This document shows, one piece after another, positions 12,011 through 24,238 of a stretch of DNA of 64,000 bases (positions are counted from its first letter, which is position 1; the number at the start of each line of letters is the position of its first letter). Origin of the DNA: Buxus sempervirens (lineage: Eukaryota; Streptophyta; Magnoliopsida; Buxales; Buxaceae); the NCBI GenBank assembly GCA_947561395.2, contig OX387184.1, positions 42,584,766-42,648,765 on the forward strand, given 5' to 3'. Under the pieces are notes generated by a model, which saw only the letters and a program-made list of their open reading frames with translations, was not told the origin of the DNA and searched no databases. Position numbers and translations under genes: made by a program.

Positions 12011-13439
12011 GGTTTATGAAATCCAAAGTCAATCAAAACAGGTACCATAAAATCCTCAAAACACATTTCGGGCGAGTTGAGTAGTCTTAGAATTCTCAAA
12101 TAAGTCATCTTACCAAAAATCAATGGATTCCGAGACAAAAAGTTTTGGACCTCGAAAATATTCTAAGTCTGGATAAAAACATTGACTTTTCGGTGTAGAA
12201 TTTTTCTAGACAGGTCTACAAGGAGTTTGGGGCTCAAATTCTGGTTGTAATCTATTGGAGGGTATACAAATCATCTAGAATTTTCTGGGCTTCTGAATCA
12301 CTCGTTTGGATATCAAACTCAAAAAGTGGCCATTTTTGAAAATCAGGAAATCTGGAAATTTAGGCACAAACTGAAAATTTGACTTTTTATTGGTTGGGAA
12401 TTGGGCCTTGAGAGTATTTTTATTGGTTCCAAATGGGGGGTAAAACCTTATTTACATGTAAAGACTTAAGTAAATGGAGCAATAAATACACAGGACATTT
12501 ACTTAAGTGTCTTTCATGGAAATAAGGGTGCTCTACCGAAGCCTTGGGTTGTTTGGAAGAGGGTTGAGGAGAAAAAGGGTGATGAGTTCTCAAAAATAGG
12601 CTTCAACGCGCAGACGTTGAGGTTTGGACGTTCGGGCGTTGAGGTTAAAACAAAGGCAGCGCGCGCGCGTTAAGGAAATAAACGAGGCAACGTGCGCACG
12701 CTGAGGGTTGACGTTCGCGCGTTCGCGCGCTAAGGCAATGGATGTGCGCGCGCTGAGGTTTAGAGTGCGTGTGCTAAGGCTCTGGATTAATCGCCCAAGT
12801 TAATCCTAAGCCGCGATTTAAAATAACAGAGACTAGTTTTTAGGGTTTTGGCTCAGGATTAATCGTCAAATTTCAGGATTAATCGCAAGGTCGGGATTCT
12901 GAAATATTTTGACTATTTTCAACACAAAACTCATGGAAATCATTTCCAACACTTCCAACATCAAATAGGATTATCATAAAACATCCCAACATGCTTTAAA
13001 ACACTTTCCAAACCAAAGATTCATCTCAAATCTCAAACCCTAATCTGAAATATAATCAATAGAGCTGGAAATCCATGGCAAATCAATAGAAGATTAAGCA
13101 AGAGTATCATATCATCAAAACCCACGAATTTTAGAAGCAAATAGCAACATGCAAGATCATTTCTTCAAATAAATCAAACCCTAGAGAGAGAATACGAATT
13201 TTAGTAATTCATTTTGTTTTGAAGGGTTTGCTACTTACTTGCTAATGGAGAAGCTCAACTTCTCTTCAAGCTCTTTTCTCCTTCTTCTTCTTCCTCTTGA
13301 AGCTTCAAGCAAACTCCCACAACTCTCTCTCTCTTGTTCTATACGATCAAGACAAGAGGAAGTGTTCTCAAACACTTAATTAGAAATTAGGGCATCCTTT
13401 TATATGCCCAAGTTTTGGGTCTTTCAAATCTGCCCCTAA

Positions 13440-14540
13440 ACAAGGCTTTTATTTAACTAAACCCTTGGGTGTACCTAAGGCATACCAGGGGTACCTTAGT
13501 GTTATTCGAGTGGGGTACCTTGGTATTAAGTGGGGTTCCTTAGTGTTAAATGGGGTGTTTGCCTTAGCCACTTCAAAAGGCATGCTTTTGGAGTGCTTAG
13601 GAAGTGTACCTCAAGTATATTGAAGAGGGGTACTTAGCTATAGAAGAGGTGTACCTTAGTTATACGAGGAGGTACATTTAAGTAATACAAGGAGGGTGTA
13701 CCTTAGGTAATATAAGGGATATACCTTAGGTATGTTGGAGGTACTTTAGTGATATAAAGGGGGTACCTTAGCTGTATAAGGGGTTATACCTTAGGCAAAA
13801 CAGTGGGGGGTTTACTTTACTTATATAAGGGTTACTTTAGTTAGACAAAAGGGGGTACTTTAGCTATATAGGGGGTGTACCCTAAGTAAAACAGTGGGGG
13901 TACCTTACTTATATGAGAGGAGTGCCTCTAGGAAATACAAGGGTGTACCCTAGGTAATGTAAGGGATGTACCTTAGAAATGTAAGGGGATACTCTAGCTA
14001 TACAAAGGGGGTACCCTAACTATATAAGGGAATGTACCTTAGGTAAACAAGGGGTACTTCAAGTAAAACAGTAGCGTACCTTAGTTAAAATAAAGGGTTA
14101 CCTTAGGCAATACAAGTGAGGTATCTTAGGTATAATTAGGGGGTACTTTAGGTATTCATGTGGGGATACCTTAGGTAAACACAGGGGTACCTTAAGTATA
14201 ATTGAGGGGTACTTTAAGTAACACTTGGGTGGTACCTTGGGTAATACTTGAGCATACCTTGGGCACTCAATGGGGGTACCTTAGGAAATACTTGGGTGTA
14301 CCTTGGGTATAGAAGTAGGGTACCTAGGGTATACTTGAGAGGTTATTTGGGTATTCTTGGGAGATACTTAAGGTACACTTGAGAGGTACCTTGGGCATTC
14401 TTAAGAGTTACTTTGAGTATTCTTGGGAGTATTTTGGGGTATACATGGGTATACACTAGTGTTATTTTAGAGGGTACCTGGGGTAAACTTTGGGGTACTA
14501 TGGGTATACTTGGGAATTACTCTAGGTACACATAAGTCTA
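13440..14540. repeat. Degenerate GGTACCTTAGGTATA-type short repeat array inside the solo LTR
   Basis: About 1.1 kb is filled with variants of GGGTACCTTAGGTAATAC at spacings of roughly 16-25 bp, many keeping the GGTACC palindrome. Units are too diverged for a fixed period. No coding potential is seen. Confidence 0.75.
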
Positions 14541-16048
14541 ATGTTTCAGAATTTGATTTCCAATTCATTTAAGCTAATTGCAGAGTATCTTAGACAATTG
14601 GAATTTAGAGATAACATTAATTAAACTTACCTCACTAACCTTCATAAAGTTCAATTGATTTCTCTAAATCCTCAAGAATAATCCACATTTGCCTCATCTT
14701 CATAACACAATTACTTAATAAATCTAATAATCACACTTTAGATAATTAATCTTAATAATTAAGATATAATCCGGGTCGGGGTTTTACAATATTTTCATCC
14801 ACTTTTCTTCCCTTCTGTATTTCTGACCCCAATTCTGTTCTTATTGGCAGGTACACGAGTTGAATACTATTCGGGACCGGTTCGAGAGCCAGCGGGCCAC
14901 GATCGATGATATGATCGCTGAGCATGATGCGGTCGTGGCCCAGAGGGATGCCCAGATCAGGGAGCTGGAGGCCCTGGTTGCTGAGCTCCAGGCTAGACAG
15001 GTATCTGGTCTTCTTATAATTTCATTTCTTTCATGTTTCTGCTATTCTGCTATTCTGATATGCCGGTTTGACTTTTGTAGGGCCCGGTCCCGGATCATGA
15101 CGCTGCCTTTGAGCATGATTTCCTCATTCCTGACCCGTCTCCCGCTCGGGCTACTGATCCTGTGGACGTCCCAGCTGCTGATCCGGTGGTAGCTGCTTCT
15201 ACAGATCTCATGGCCGACACCCCTGGTAAGTTTAGCTTTACTTCTTTGGCTCATCTTCATATCTCAATTTCTGACTTTTTCTATTGATCCAGATATTTCA
15301 GTTCCTAGTCTTTCTGCAGCTGCTGCCGAGCCTTCTGGGGCTGCAGGAGTTGAGACTGCTGTGACCGAGGATTCGGCTGCACCTGAGGTAGCTCCCCTAC
15401 CTACCGAGTCTGTTCCTGTTGGTCCTTCATCCCCTGCGACGGCTCTTGCTCCTGAGGTCCTTGGTACATTTTAGTTTTATCTCCTTGGTTTATTTGGGAT
15501 ACCTCAATTTCTGATTTTTCTTCTGTTGGCCTAGATACTTTTGCTCCTGGCCCTTCTTCTGCTACTGCTGGGCCTTCTGGAGCTGTGGGAGCGGATACCA
15601 CTACGGCTGAGGGTCCAGTTGAGCCCGTTCTTGCTGAGCCCGGGGCTTCCTCCCCAAATTTTGCTCCTGATCCGCCTCCCAACATTTCAGAGTATTGCTT
15701 GGAGTATCAGATCCAGCAAGTTGTGGGTCGGCTTCCTCGTCACGCTGCCGAGCGTATTCTGGCATACTCTAGGCACCGATCACCTCGAGGGAGAGGTCGT
15801 AGAGGAGGACGGGGCAGAGGACGCCGAGGAGATCCTGCACAGGAGTAGTGGATTAGGATTTTCCTGTTTTTTTTCATTATCATTGTACAAAATGACTTGT
15901 TTATATATGAAAAAAACTTTTTTTATTTATTCTCTCTGTTCCAGCTCTTTTTATTTTCAATTTCATGCAATTATGACTTGTACACAGGTTAAACAGGTAA
16001 AAATTTCGGATTTTTCTCCATTCCCTCTTTTTTTTTGCATTTTTTCTT

Positions 16049-16192
16049 TGTATCCGGCATATCAGACCGAATACATTGATTGTTCTTTGTATCTGGCATA
16101 ACATGCCGAATACACATGGTCACCTTTGTATCCGGCATACTTAACCGGATATGAATAGAACCTTTTGTATCCAATCTGAGTTGCCGGATACA
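16049..16192. promoter_or_regulatory. Four 27-nt palindromic units between the two antisense genes (A)
   Basis: The outer units are 16049-16075 and 16166-16192. The array ends 11 bp before the TATA box of the DUF7745 gene. The order of centre types (ATATCAG first, CTGAGTT last) is the reverse of the plus-strand order in the element B LTRs (AACTCAG first, CTGATAT last). Confidence 0.85.
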
Positions 16193-16203
16193 TTAAAAGA
16201 TGC

Positions 16204-16210
16204 TATAAAT
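16204..16210 (+). promoter_or_regulatory. TATA box of the antisense DUF7745 gene (A)
   Basis: GCTATAAATGC lies about 112 nt upstream of the ATG at 16322 and is conserved in element B (43215-43221 on minus), although flanking sequence differs. Confidence 0.65.
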
Positions 16211-16321
16211 GCAACCAGCCTCGGGATTTGCGAATTTTTTTACGAGTTTTTGAGTTTAGAAAACTCCTTTTTCACCTTTTTCTTTCTCCCATTGAGTTCT
16301 AGCTTGCTCCCATCATCTCCA

Positions 16322-18054
16322 ATGGATTCCGGATCATCTTCTGCCTTGCCATTGTCTATCCACACAGCCTCCCCTGCAAAACAACCTTTTAGATCAAAAC
16401 CCCCTAATCTTACTAGGTAAAACCCTGTAGATCCCTTTTACACTAGATGGGTTAACTCTATGACCCTGGATGAGGAGAGGAGATGGGATTCCAACCATCT
16501 TGGCCACCTTTTGCTTATCCCGAAGGTTCCCTTCAAATGGGAGATTATTGAAGCCATGATTGGCCATTGGGTACCCGACCTTAACCTTTTTTGTTTTGGG
16601 GACCATAAGATGACCCCAACCATTGAGGAGGTGGAAACCATCCTGGGCTTGAGGTTTGATGAGAAGGTAGTGAATCCACCCCTTAAGCCCAGCTACAAGA
16701 AGGAGGCTTCTACTTTCCTAGGCATAGGGAAGAAGGATTTAGGGGATTCTGACACCCTATTGACTTTGTCAAAGGCTTTTTTGACTGAGAAGCTCTTGAG
16801 GGGGGAAAATAAGGAAGCCCAGTTCAACGCCTTGACCCTGATAGTGGTCAACCAGCTACTTTTCCCACGAGATGATGATGAGGTGGACTTGGCCCTAATC
16901 TCCGTGGTATGGCAGGTTAGGGAGCGGGAGAGGTTGGCCCCTATGATTTTGGCTGAGATGTACCAGGCACTGACTGACTGCTACAATAGGAAGTCGAAAC
17001 GCTTCTTAGCATGTGCCCCGCTCCTGCAGGTAATTTTTTCCCTTTTTTTCTTTTTTTGCTTTTTTGCTTTCTTTTTGCCTTTTTTGCTTTCTTTTTGCCT
17101 TTTTTGCTTTTTTTGCTTTTTTTTTTTTTACAATGCTGATATATCTCTCTTCCTTTGCAGCTTTGGCTACTTGATCATTTGAGTCAGATTGAGGAGATCA
17201 ATCGACACTTCTTCCCCAGCTTGAAGGTTCCTATCTTGATGAGCAACCGGGGGTGTCCTAACATTCCAGGGGGTAAACAGGGCTGGTTCACCTTCTTGGG
17301 TTCACTCCAGGATGATCAGGTGAGATGGCCTGGTACTTATCAACCCAATGCAGAGACCATGATTAGCTTCCGAGACCGCAACTTTCTGGTTCTAGCTGAC
17401 CTGAGGCATGCAGTGCTTTACTTTCCTTTGCGGGTCCTTCGTCAGTTCAGAGCGACTCAGGGGATTATCATCCCAAGTGGGTATGAGGATCATCTTGGGC
17501 CCCTTACTCCAGCTACCATGAAGCTGAATGCCTGGTTGATAAGGGAGTGGTCCTATGTTCACTTCATGCGTAGCCCCGTCTTCTCAGAAGCCCATGTGAA
17601 GGATTATCTCTTCTGGATCAAGGAGCGGATACAGAGTCAGGCCCCAGTACCCGAAGATCCTCCTGCAGTCTTGGCTCCTACTTATGAGAATATTTTAGAG
17701 TCTGAGAGAGCTTCCCACAAGCGACTTCAGCAGTAATGGGTATGGGAGGCCCAGGAGCTCAGGATACGGGGCCTTGACATGGAAAGGCAACTTGCAGAGC
17801 AGGTATCTCACCATCTGGCTATGGAGAAGCAACTTGAAGAGCATAGGCAGGCCCGCTGTCTTGAAGTCCGAGCACTGAGGCAGAAGCACCAGGATGCTTT
17901 AGCTGACCTTAGGAGCATGCGGATTCGGCAGACTCTTTCAGATGAGGTCATTTCCTTCTTGAGTGATCCCGCTGCAGAGGGGGCTTCTGGAGTTATTGCA
18001 GCTCAGGCAGCTCGAATTCGGGAGCTTGAGGAGCGGCTAGGAGACAGAGATTAG
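16322..18054 (+). pseudogene. Antisense DUF7745-like gene of element A, 2 exons, decayed
   Basis: Exons 16322-17029 and 17161-18054 flank an intron with a very T-rich 3' part. The undamaged gene would encode about 533 residues. Exon 1 holds the motif block RRWDSNHLGH...GHWVPDLNLF...MTPTIEEVETILGLR, typical of plant DUF7745 proteins, which are related to PMD proteins and common in Tat elements. Exon 2 includes VLYFPLRVLRQFRATQGI and a C-terminal coiled coil with many Glu, Arg and Gln. In-frame stops are TAA at 16418-16420 and TAA at 17734-17736; element B has sense codons at both places. Function is unknown. The gene ends tail-to-tail with pol. Confidence 0.75.
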
Positions 18055-18997
18055 CCTTATTTCCTGCACACATTTTTTTTTCTTTTTTCCTACCTTTGTA
18101 CAAAAGCAAACTCCAATAGTGGAAAGACAAAGGATTTAATTCAAAATAAAATTTTTATATTATTGGCCTCAGAATGCTCAGATGCTTGTACAAACAAAGG
18201 TTTTATGAAAAGTATTTGATTTATCATCACTGGCCAAAGTATAGTTTTTCCTTTTTATGTTTTTTTTTTATTTTTTGAAATTTGGTCATGCACTTAATCA
18301 CCTATAATTAAAGGAATTAGGACCAGGTTAAATAATGAAAAGGGTAGCCCAAAAAATAATGAGGGATCAGAACCGTCCATCTTAGGACCTTTAGAGTCAT
18401 CCCCAAATGCCAAAACTGACCCCATTCTGCTTATGCCGTTTTTGCTTCAAGCTTAGATCTCTATGATCAACTCAACCTCTGATTTTTCTTCATTTTTTTT
18501 TATTTTTTCTTTTTGCCTTTTTGCCAATATTGCCCCTAGCGCCAGTTACAGTTTTCACTAGGGCCGACTTCTGCATTCCGTCATCACCAATCTTACTCTA
18601 ACATTTGAATGAATAAACTAAGATCATCGAGGGCTTAAAAATAGGACGAAATAAAGGCTAGGCTCGGTTTATGAAAGAAAGGGTATTAAAGGCCCAAAAA
18701 TTTTCAAGTGTGGAAATAGGTCAACCGGACTTACAGTCATGATGAATTTAACCCTTTTTCCCCAAATTGCCTTCTTTGCGTCTTTTTTCACACTTGGCTT
18801 TCATTTGCCATTTTTCATTGCTTTTCCTTTGTTTTTTTTTTCTCAACTTTGCCCCAATTGATTTTGCCCCAATTTGACTGTAAATCCGGTTTGGGTTTAT
18901 CAAAGAAACGAACCGGCTCAATTTGGCTAGACTAGGGATTCAAATTTTGAAGGAAATAAAGAAAAATGGCCTCGAATCATTTCCTAGAAATATTCAC
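18055..18997. other. Spacer between convergent DUF7745 gene and pol (A)
   Basis: No gene is seen. It contains 3' untranslated sequence of two convergent transcription units and T-rich tracts, and is collinear with 40508-41450 of element B. Confidence 0.7.
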
Positions 18998-21900
18998 TCA
19001 AGGAAAATACTTTTTTAGTGCATCGGAGTTAATTGGCTCAGGAAAATCTGACCCATCCATTTCTGCTAAGATGAGTGCACCCCCTGATAGGACTTTCTTG
19101 ACGACATACAGCCCTTCCCAATTAGGCTTGAACTTACCACGAGGATCTTCCAAAAATTGTAAGATTTTCTTTAGCACCAAGTTCCCTTCTTGGAAAGTTC
19201 TGGGCCTCACTTTCTTATTGCAGGCCCGGGCCATTCTCTTCTGGTACAACTGTCCATGACAAAGCGCTTTCAACCGCTTTTCTTCTATCAGGTTGAGTTG
19301 ATCATGTCTTGACTGTATCCATTCGGCTTCTTCCAGTTCTGCTTCCATGAGCACTCTGAGTGATGGGATCTCTACTTCCACGGGCAAGACTGCTTTCATC
19401 CCACAGACTAGGGAGTACGGGGTCGCCCCAGTTGAAGTCCGGATCGAGGTTCTGTAAGCATGTAGAGCAAGCGGTAGCATTTCGTGCCAATCCTTGTAAC
19501 TCACTACCATCTTCTGAATGATTTTCTTTATATTTTTGTTTGCTGCTTCTACTGCCCCATTCATCTTTGGCCTGTACGGAGCTGACTTGTGGTGGGTGAT
19601 CTGAAACTGCTCACACATCTTCTTCATGTCCTTGTTCTTAATATTTGAAGCATTGTCTGATACTATGGCACTTGGCAATCCATAGCGACAAATGATATTG
19701 TGCTTCAAAAACTTAATAACATGGTTGCTTGTGATGTTTGCATATGATGCTGCTTCTACCCATTTAGTGAAGTAATCAATCGCCACCAGGATGAATCTGT
19801 GCCCGTTCGATGCCTTAGGTGAAATCATACCAATGACGTCTATGCCCCACATAGAGAAGGGCCATGGTGATGTCATGTTGTGCAACTCACCTGGGGGTGC
19901 ATGCTTGTTATCTGCATATATTTGACATTGGTGGCACCTCCTGACATGTACACAGCAATCATGTTCCATGGTCGACCAGTAATAGCCCAACCTCAAGATC
20001 TTCTTTGCCAGCATGTGCCCGCTCATATGGGGTCCGCAAATTCCTCCATGTACAGTCTCAATCAGCCTTTCCGATTCAGCCTTGGCTACACATCTGAGCA
20101 GAATATCGTTATGTGACCTCTTGTACAAATGTCCACCACTTAGTAGAAATTGACCTGCCAATCTCTGTATTTTCCTCTTCTCAGTAGCAGTGGCATTTTC
20201 TGGCAGACTCCGATTGTCCAAGAAATTTTTGATATCTTGAAACCATGGTGTTTCTTTTTCTGGTGCTCCCTCTAGAACAAGACAGTAAGCTGGCTCATCT
20301 CGGACCTCAATTTCCAGTGGTCTGATGTCTACCCCTTCTGGTATGCTGACCATTGAAGCCAATGCTGCTAAAGCATCCGCAAACTGATTCTTGGCCCTTG
20401 GCATATAATTGAAGGAAATTCAAGTAAAATTTGCGCTTATTTCTTCCAAATACTGGTGATAGGGGATCAATTTGTGATCCTTGGTTTTCCACTCACCAGT
20501 TGTTTGGAAGATGATAAGACTCGAATCCCCGTATACGTCAAGTTCCTCCACTTCATAATCTATAGCGGCTTGCAACCCAATTATACATGCTTCATATTCC
20601 GCATTATTATTGGTGCACTGGAATCTCAGCTTCACTGCGATCGGGATGTGTGAACCATCTGGTTTGACCAAGACTACCCCTATTCCGTTCCCATTCATGT
20701 TGGCGGCCCCATCGAAGAACATCTGCCAAGAACTCTCACTTTCCTCCTCTTCAGTGTACAGAATTGCCTCATCTGGAAAGTTGGTCTTCAAGGGTTGGTA
20801 TTCTGGCAGAGGATGTGCAGCCAAGTGATCAGCTATGGCTTGACCCTTGATCGCCTTCTAGGTGATGTATGTGAGGTCAAACTCGGACAGTAGTAGTTGC
20901 CACTTTGCCGTCCTGCCAGTCAGTGCCGGTTTCTCAAATAAATATTTCAGCGGGTCCATCCGAGATATCAATAGTGTGGAGTGACTAAAGAAGTAATGCC
21001 TTAGCCTCTGAGTTGCCCACACTAGAGCACAACAAGTCTTTTCCAATGGTGAGTACTTGGTTTCATATTCTGTGAATTTTTTACTCAGATAGTAAATTGC
21101 CCTTTCTTTTCTACCAGTCTCATCATGCTACCCCAAGACGCATCCCATCGATGTTTCCAACACTGACAAGTACAGGATCAGTGGTCTTCCTGGAGTTGGT
21201 GGCACTAGCACAGGTGGGTTCAATAAATATTCCTTGATCGTATCGAAGGCCTGCTGGCAATCCTCATTCCAAACCGTCGGGTTATCTTTCCTCAGAAGCT
21301 TGAAAATTGGTTCACAGATAGCAGTGAGCTGTGCTATGAACCGACTTATGTATTGAATTCTTCCAAGAAAGCCCCTGACCTCCTTCTCTGTTCTGGGTGA
21401 TGACATTTCGATTATGGCCTTGGCTTTAGCCAGGTCAATTTCAATTCCTCTTCGGCTCACAATAAATCCCAGCAACTTCCCTGATGTAGCCCCAAAGACA
21501 CATTTAGCCGAGTTAAGCCGTATACTGTACTTCCTGAGCCGATCAAACACTTTCTTCAGATTGATCAAGTGGTCCTCCTCTTTGCATGATTTGGCAATCA
21601 TATCGTCCACATAGACCTCCATCTCCTTGTGGATCATGTCATGGAATAGTGCTGTCATCGCCCGCAGATATGTTGCCCCGGCATTTTTGAGCCCAAACGG
21701 CATGACCGTGTAGTGGAATGTGCCCCAAGGTGTGATAAATGCTGTTTTTTCTTGATCTTCCTTAGCCATTTTGATCTGATTATATCCAGAGAACCCATCC
21801 AGGAACGAAAATAGGCTATGTACCGCAGTGTTGTCCACCAAGATGTCTATGTGTGGAAGCGAAAAATCATCCTTTGGGCTTGCCTTGTTCAGATCTCTGT

Positions 21901-24238
21901 AGTCCACGCACATTCGGACTTTCCCATCATTCTTTGGTACCGGCACTATGTTTGCGAGCCACTCTGGGTACGTAGAGACTGCCAAAAATCCGGCTTGAAA
22001 TTGTTTGACCACTTCGTCCTTGACCTTTAAGGTCCATTCCGGCTTCAATCTTCTCAGCTTCTACTTAATCGGCTTAACCCCTGGCAAAATTGGCAACTTA
22101 TGCACCACCATGTCAGTGTCCAACCCCGGCATGTCCCAATATGACCAAGCGAACACATCTTTGTAGTCTGCCAAGAACTGTGTCATTTCATTTTGCTGCA
22201 CATTAGACAAGCATGACCCGATTTTCACAATTTTTGGGTCATCTTCGGTCCCAAGATTTATGGATATGGTCTCCTCAATATTAGGTTGGACCCCCTTTTC
22301 ATGACGTTCCAATTGGTATTCAATTTCTTTTGGAATGTCTTCTTCTTCGACCTCGGTCTCTTCTTCAATCCCCATGTGATCAAAGTCGAGCTCAAGGTCG
22401 AAGTTATATTCAACCTGGTCTAATTCGGTTTGATTATATGGTTCATAAGTGGTTTTGACCCTTTTGAAAAAATTAAATTTCCTTGAAAAAAAAGAAAAAT
22501 CTTTTTGGGTTTTTTGTGGGCCCTCTAAACATAATCCCCCTGAAGATGAAGGCCCATTAAAACCTTCAGGGAAATGGCAATCCACTATTGGAGTTTTTTT
22601 TTTGGAAGCCGCGTTAGTTTGCCGAACAAACGCTGCTTCAAAAGTAAGGGGAGTTTCCTCCCAATTATTTAAAAAAAGTTTTTCGGAAGTGGGGGAAATT
22701 GTGCAAGCCCGCTCCTTAAGCCCAGAATCTGATGTCATCATCACCGGGTGGGTACTGCCCTTTTCTGCTACGGGGCTCAGTCCAGATATAACCTCATCCA
22801 GAATCTTCACTGCTGCCCAATCAATAAATGGTAGCTCTTTGTCACCACCAGTCTTTTCGCCTTCAGTCATGGCGAAGAAAGCCCCAACATCCTCAGAGAA
22901 GTCTGTCCGCTGCTCTGGTTGTGGTTCAGGCCCGTGTGCTGCTCCCAGTATTGGAAATGGGTTGTATGGTTGCAAGGCCGAAACAAAAGGCTTTTGAAAT
23001 GGGTTGATGTTGCGGTAGAGAGGCTTGGACTGGTTCATAAGAGGAGATATTTGGATTGTAAAGGAGGGTTTAGGGAAGCTTTCCCTTAAATGAGGGAGTT
23101 TTCCTTTACTTCTTTTCTCTCCTTCTTCATGCTTCATCCTTCTCCAACCTCTGGGCTTGAAGCCCAACCCTACTTTAGGGATCAGTTTCTTGGCCATGAT
23201 TGGCTCCACCATTCCCTGCAAATTGATTCCCAGGCCTTTCCCTGGGTGAAAGTGGTATTTTTCCACCACTTTCTTCACCATTTTCTCTGCAGTCATCCCC
23301 TTATTTTCTTTTTCCTCACACCCCCCAGGTATGAAATTAACCGTTTCGAATTGAAACGAGTGAAACTCAATCTTGTCAACAATCAAGTCTACATTTATTA
23401 AGGGTACATCAGGTGACACGATGGGAGGCACCAAATTCTCGGCTAGGACTGTTATCACCCTTTGCCCTCTTATGTATTTCACCCTCTGGTGGAGCGTGGA
23501 TAGTATTGCCCTAGCCGAATGCATCCACGGCCTCCCTAGAAGCAGATTGAAGGCTGCAGGTATATCCATCACCTCAAATGTGATGTTGAAGATATTCGGC
23601 CCAATTGTGACCGGAAGTTTAATATCCCCTAGGGAGTGGGTCTTGGAGCTATCAAAAGCCCTCACTATTCTCCCATTCTGTTTAATCTTTAACTGGTCCA
23701 GACCCAGCTTGACAAAAGTGATTATTGGGCAGACATTTAATGCCGACCCGTTGTCAATCAAAACGCGTGCAATCATGCTGCCCTTACAAAGCACTGTGAT
23801 GTGCAAAGGGTCAACGTGATAGCACCCACCTGGGCTGATCTCACCCTCTGAGAAACTTATCACATTATGTGACAAGATTTGACCAACCATTTTACCAAGC
23901 TGGTCTGGATCAATGGTCTGGGATACATGTGCACTCTGTAGCACCCTTAACAATGCGTCCCTATGCTTTTCCGAATTCAGCAAAATGCCCAATATTGAGA
24001 TCTGGGCCGGGACCTTGTTCAGCTGATCCACAAGATTGAATTCACTTTTCTTAATTATTTTTATGAGGTCTGCTGACTCATTTTCTGCACCCTGGGGGGT
24101 GTCTTCTCCTATTTTTGTCTTTCCTTTTTGTTTTCTTTTTTCTTCATTTTCTTTTTTCTCTTTCTCTGCCTCTGTCTCCTTTTCTTTCTCCTCACCCCCT
24201 GCACATCTCCCCGACCTCGTCATGAGGTTCACCTCCTC
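18998..24238 (-). pseudogene. pol: Element A pol (PR, RT, RNase H, archaeal-type RNase H, IN), broken by stops
   Basis: Consecutive open pieces on the minus strand are 22061-24232 (charged linker, protease with IDNGSALN, G-patch-like segment, start of RT), 21128-22048 (RT with YVDD), 20858-21046 (gypsy RNase H end), 20420-20824 (archaeal-type RNase H) and 18998-20404 (integrase with HHCC zinc-binding residues and a D,D35E core). The breaks are TAG at 22061-22063, 21128-21130 and 20858-20860, where B has CAG, and TGA at 20420-20422, where B has CGA. All four are single C-to-T changes on the coding strand. The domain series is otherwise complete. Confidence 0.92.

Larger units (their letters stand above)
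11077..14788. mobile_element. Solo LTR, Tekay/Del-like, 3.7 kb, in an intron of the antisense PMD gene
   Basis: The insertion starts TGTAGCGCCCC and ends GGTCGGGGTTTTACA, the terminal pattern of long Tekay/Del chromovirus LTRs. The empty site survives in element B (about 44437-44460), which fixes the borders. ATAT is duplicated at 11073-11076 and 14789-14792; ATATT can be aligned if the first T is shared. No internal coding region is present, so it is a solo LTR. It lies between the donor at 11055 and the acceptor at 14850, so it need not alter the spliced product. Confidence 0.85.
9201..15848 (+). pseudogene. Antisense plant mobile domain (PMD) gene of element A, 8 exons, decayed
   Basis: Predicted exons are 9201-9350, 9428-10359, 10431-10589, 10665-11054, 14851-15000, 15081-15225, 15293-15463 and 15535-15848, all with GT-AG borders. 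Exon 1 starts at ATG directly after an acceptor and encodes an Arg/Ser-rich end. Exon 2 encodes an RG-rich stretch and then the PMD core (motifs MMERYFPETQSFHLPD and GIPLTGR). Exon 5 is a coiled coil; the last exon ends in an RG-rich tail. PMD proteins are plant nuclear factors, some (MAIN, MAIL1) linked to transposon silencing. Exon 2 is 17 bp longer than in element B, shifts frame and reaches a stop at 9562-9564. A 3.7 kb solo LTR fills intron 4. Exons 7 and 8 look like a duplication absent from B. Confidence 0.8.

Noticed and set aside
12600-12780. GCGCGCGC-rich stretch in the Tekay-like solo LTR considered as a CpG island or promoter
   Set aside because: It is made of short degenerate CG repeats (CGCGCGTT/GCGCACGC), with no TATA box or downstream frame; most likely low-complexity LTR sequence.
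22449-22997. Plus-strand frames of 100-180 codons across gag and pol of A (and minus-strand frames in B)
   Set aside because: They are shadows of the gag-pol coding strand.
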